Position numbers and translations under genes: made by a program | Notes under the pieces: generated by a model | Told to the model about the DNA's origin: nothing | Databases searched by the model: none | What the model saw: the letters and a program-made list of their open reading frames with translations, nothing else | Assembly: GCA_035283065.1 (NCBI GenBank) | Contig: DATEUP010000218.1 | Location: 1 to 39,945, forward strand | From: DATEUP01 sp035283065 | GTDB taxonomy: Archaea; Thermoplasmatota; DTKX01; DATEUP01 | Direction: 5' to 3' | DNA length: 39,945 nt | Part shown: positions 38,925-39,945 of the stretch, in pieces | Numbering within the stretch: position 1 is the first letter of the stretch | Layout of the letters: every line of letters begins with the position of its first letter

Positions 38925-39647
38925 TCAAAGGGGACCGCGCGGCGGCGGGTCGCGAGGGGCCACATGGTCGTCTTTGCCGCCTTTCGCTTGCGGCGACCTT
39001 TCGAGGCGCCGGCACCACAGGATGGCCGCGAGGTAGCAGATAATCGTTAGGGCCACTGTCATAGAAGGGACGACCTGCGTGCCAAGCGCAGGGTCAATCC
39101 CTTGTGGCAGGCGGGGGTGCGTCCCCAGCACGTAGTCCGAGCAGTCGCCCAGGGCGAGCCAACCACCTGCCAGGGCCGCGAAGGACGCGCGCGGGAGCCG
39201 CATCCCCTTGAGGAGCACGCCGGCTTGGACGGCCTCGGCGGTGTGGAGGGCGAGGAGGGTCTGCGTGAGCGGCGCGCGGTCGGGCGCGAAGAAGTCCGCG
39301 CGGTAGAGCCAGAAGACAAGGACCGTCCACACGCCGTATTTCAGGAGCGAAACAAAGGCAAGGAGCTCGAGGGCCGGGCTGCGCATCTGTCCGCGGAACC
39401 ACCACAGCGCGAACACGAGGACCATAAGGAAGGGGCCGGTCGGCGAGTCGGGCACCAGCGGGAGGAGGTACCACGGGGTTTCGTTTAGCTGGGCCCAGTA
39501 AAACATGATCCCGTAGGCGACGCCGCCTACGTTCGTGAGGGTGACCGCAAGGGCGAGTACCTTGACTTCGCGGAAGGCCGTGAGGAAATTCAGTGCGCGG
39601 TCGGCCAGGGTGGCGCCCTCGAGGTAGGACCGAAGCGGCCTCGACAC
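38925..39647 (-). CDS. DUF1405-family membrane protein
   Basis: The 240-residue integral membrane protein starts at GTG 39647, which has GGGGGG eight bases upstream. DUF1405 features are LNFLTAFREVKVLALAVTLT, NVGGVAYGIMFYWAQL, TPWYLLPLVPDSPTGPFLMV, LLAFVSLLKYGVWTVLVFWL and LALHTAEAVQAGVLL. About seven hydrophobic segments are visible. The function of DUF1405 is not known; it is found in Firmicutes (YpjA) and archaea. A further segment (SMTVALTIICYLAAILWCRR) ends in a short charged, proline-rich cytoplasmic tail. Its stop overlaps the TATA region of tRNA-Leu. Confidence 0.88.
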   Translation of the reverse strand: MSRPLRSYLEGATLADRALNFLTAFREVKVLALAVTLTNVGGVAYGIMFYWAQLNETPWYLLPLVPDSPTGPFLMVLVFALWWFRGQMRSPALELLAFVSLLKYGVWTVLVFWLYRADFFAPDRAPLTQTLLALHTAEAVQAGVLLKGMRLPRASFAALAGGWLALGDCSDYVLGTHPRLPQGIDPALGTQVVPSMTVALTIICYLAAILWCRRLERSPQAKGGKDDHVAPRDPPPRGPL

Positions 39648-39780
39648 GCCCGTTGCCCCCCTCGTGCCTAAAGCGCCGCCGCCCTTCAAAACGCCTCTGG
39701 GTGCGACGCTCGAGCGCGAGCGTGTCGCCCACCCTCCCCTTCGCGGGTTCAAGTGCGATGTTCGCGTTCGTTGGGGCGGC

Positions 39781-39803
39781 GGGTTGCCCGGGACGGGCAA
39801 CCC
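39781..39803. other. Strong hairpin GGGTTGCCCG-gga-CGGGCAACCC
   Basis: A perfect 10-base stem with a three-base loop lies 134 bases before the DUF1405 start. No T-run follows on either strand. Nearby are two short palindromes, TCTCTAGAGA (39810-39819) and CTCACGTGAG (39881-39890). I see no gene between 39648 and the right edge. The hairpin could be an RNA structure in the leader of DUF1405, a terminator for a gene entering from outside, or a protein-binding site. Confidence 0.45.
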
Positions 39804-39945
39804 TCACGTTCTCTAGAGAGGGGGCCGCGGCAAGGGGGCGCGGGAGGCCGCAGTGAGCGGCGAAGGGTTAAGGGGGCGCCCTCACGTGAGTCCTCCGTGC
39901 GCTTGGCGGTCCTCGCGGCCCAAGACAAGGCGTCGCGGCGGGTCC

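Noticed and set aside
39740..39775. tRNA-like T-loop (GGGTTCAAGTGCG) on the plus strand
   Set aside because: The flanking bases do not pair as a T stem, and no acceptor, D or anticodon arm can be found around it.

Overview
The window comes from a high-GC archaeon. Diagnostic genes are a replication factor C small subunit, pelota (aPelota/Dom34), an AbrB-PhoU phosphate regulator, an independent phosphoglycerate mutase, and secreted PQQ/PKD glycoproteins with many N-glycosylation sequons. TATA-like boxes precede several genes and Shine-Dalgarno motifs of the GGAGG/GGTGA type are common. A euryarchaeon, perhaps a high-GC Thermoplasmatota relative, fits best, but no sequence here fixes the lineage. 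Starts are often GTG or TTG, and tight GTGA stop/start overlaps recur (ppk/ppx, pstCA/pstB, DUF488/pelota).

Region 1 (1-10379) is a phosphate and polyphosphate block. One minus-strand operon reads pstS (two PstS domains in one chain), pstCA (both permeases fused), pstB, phoU, ppk1, ppx (cut by the left edge). A divergent AbrB-PhoU regulator lies beyond an intergenic region that holds palindromes and a 36-codon reading frame with a perfect Shine-Dalgarno. Region 2 (10380-13030) has two small paralogous zinc-ribbon genes and then arsenic genes: arsC, a dyad operator, arsR and acr3.

Region 3 (13059-17890, minus) has an unknown protein, an ETHE1-like metallo-beta-lactamase, an unusual DsbA-like/winged-helix/ArsM-like fusion, a Ca2+/cation antiporter and a degenerate HhH-GPD-like protein. 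Region 4 (17906-24872, minus) is dominated by a giant protein of about 51 TPRs. Its N-terminal zinc ribbon is readable only if a CTG start is accepted. A roadblock/LC7 protein and a solitary CARF-like winged-helix regulator lie upstream of it.

Region 5 (24948-27536, plus) is informational: DUF488 translationally coupled to pelota, then rfcS. Region 6 (27538-37017, minus) is mostly secreted or membrane protein genes: a TlpA-like thioredoxin, a GNAT enzyme, a signal-peptide protein with a C-terminal anchor, a 957-residue membrane protein with a long disordered tail, and a 1427-residue PQQ-CARDB-PQQ-PKD-PKD surface protein whose signal peptide also needs a CTG start. Region 7 (37160-39945) holds gpmI, tRNA-Leu(UAA), a DUF1405 membrane protein and a strong hairpin.

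The most unusual items are the two-fold fused Pst transporter (tandem PstS plus PstC-PstA), the DsbA/wHTH/methyltransferase fusion beside arsenic genes, and two large genes whose functional N-termini would be lost by standard start-codon rules.
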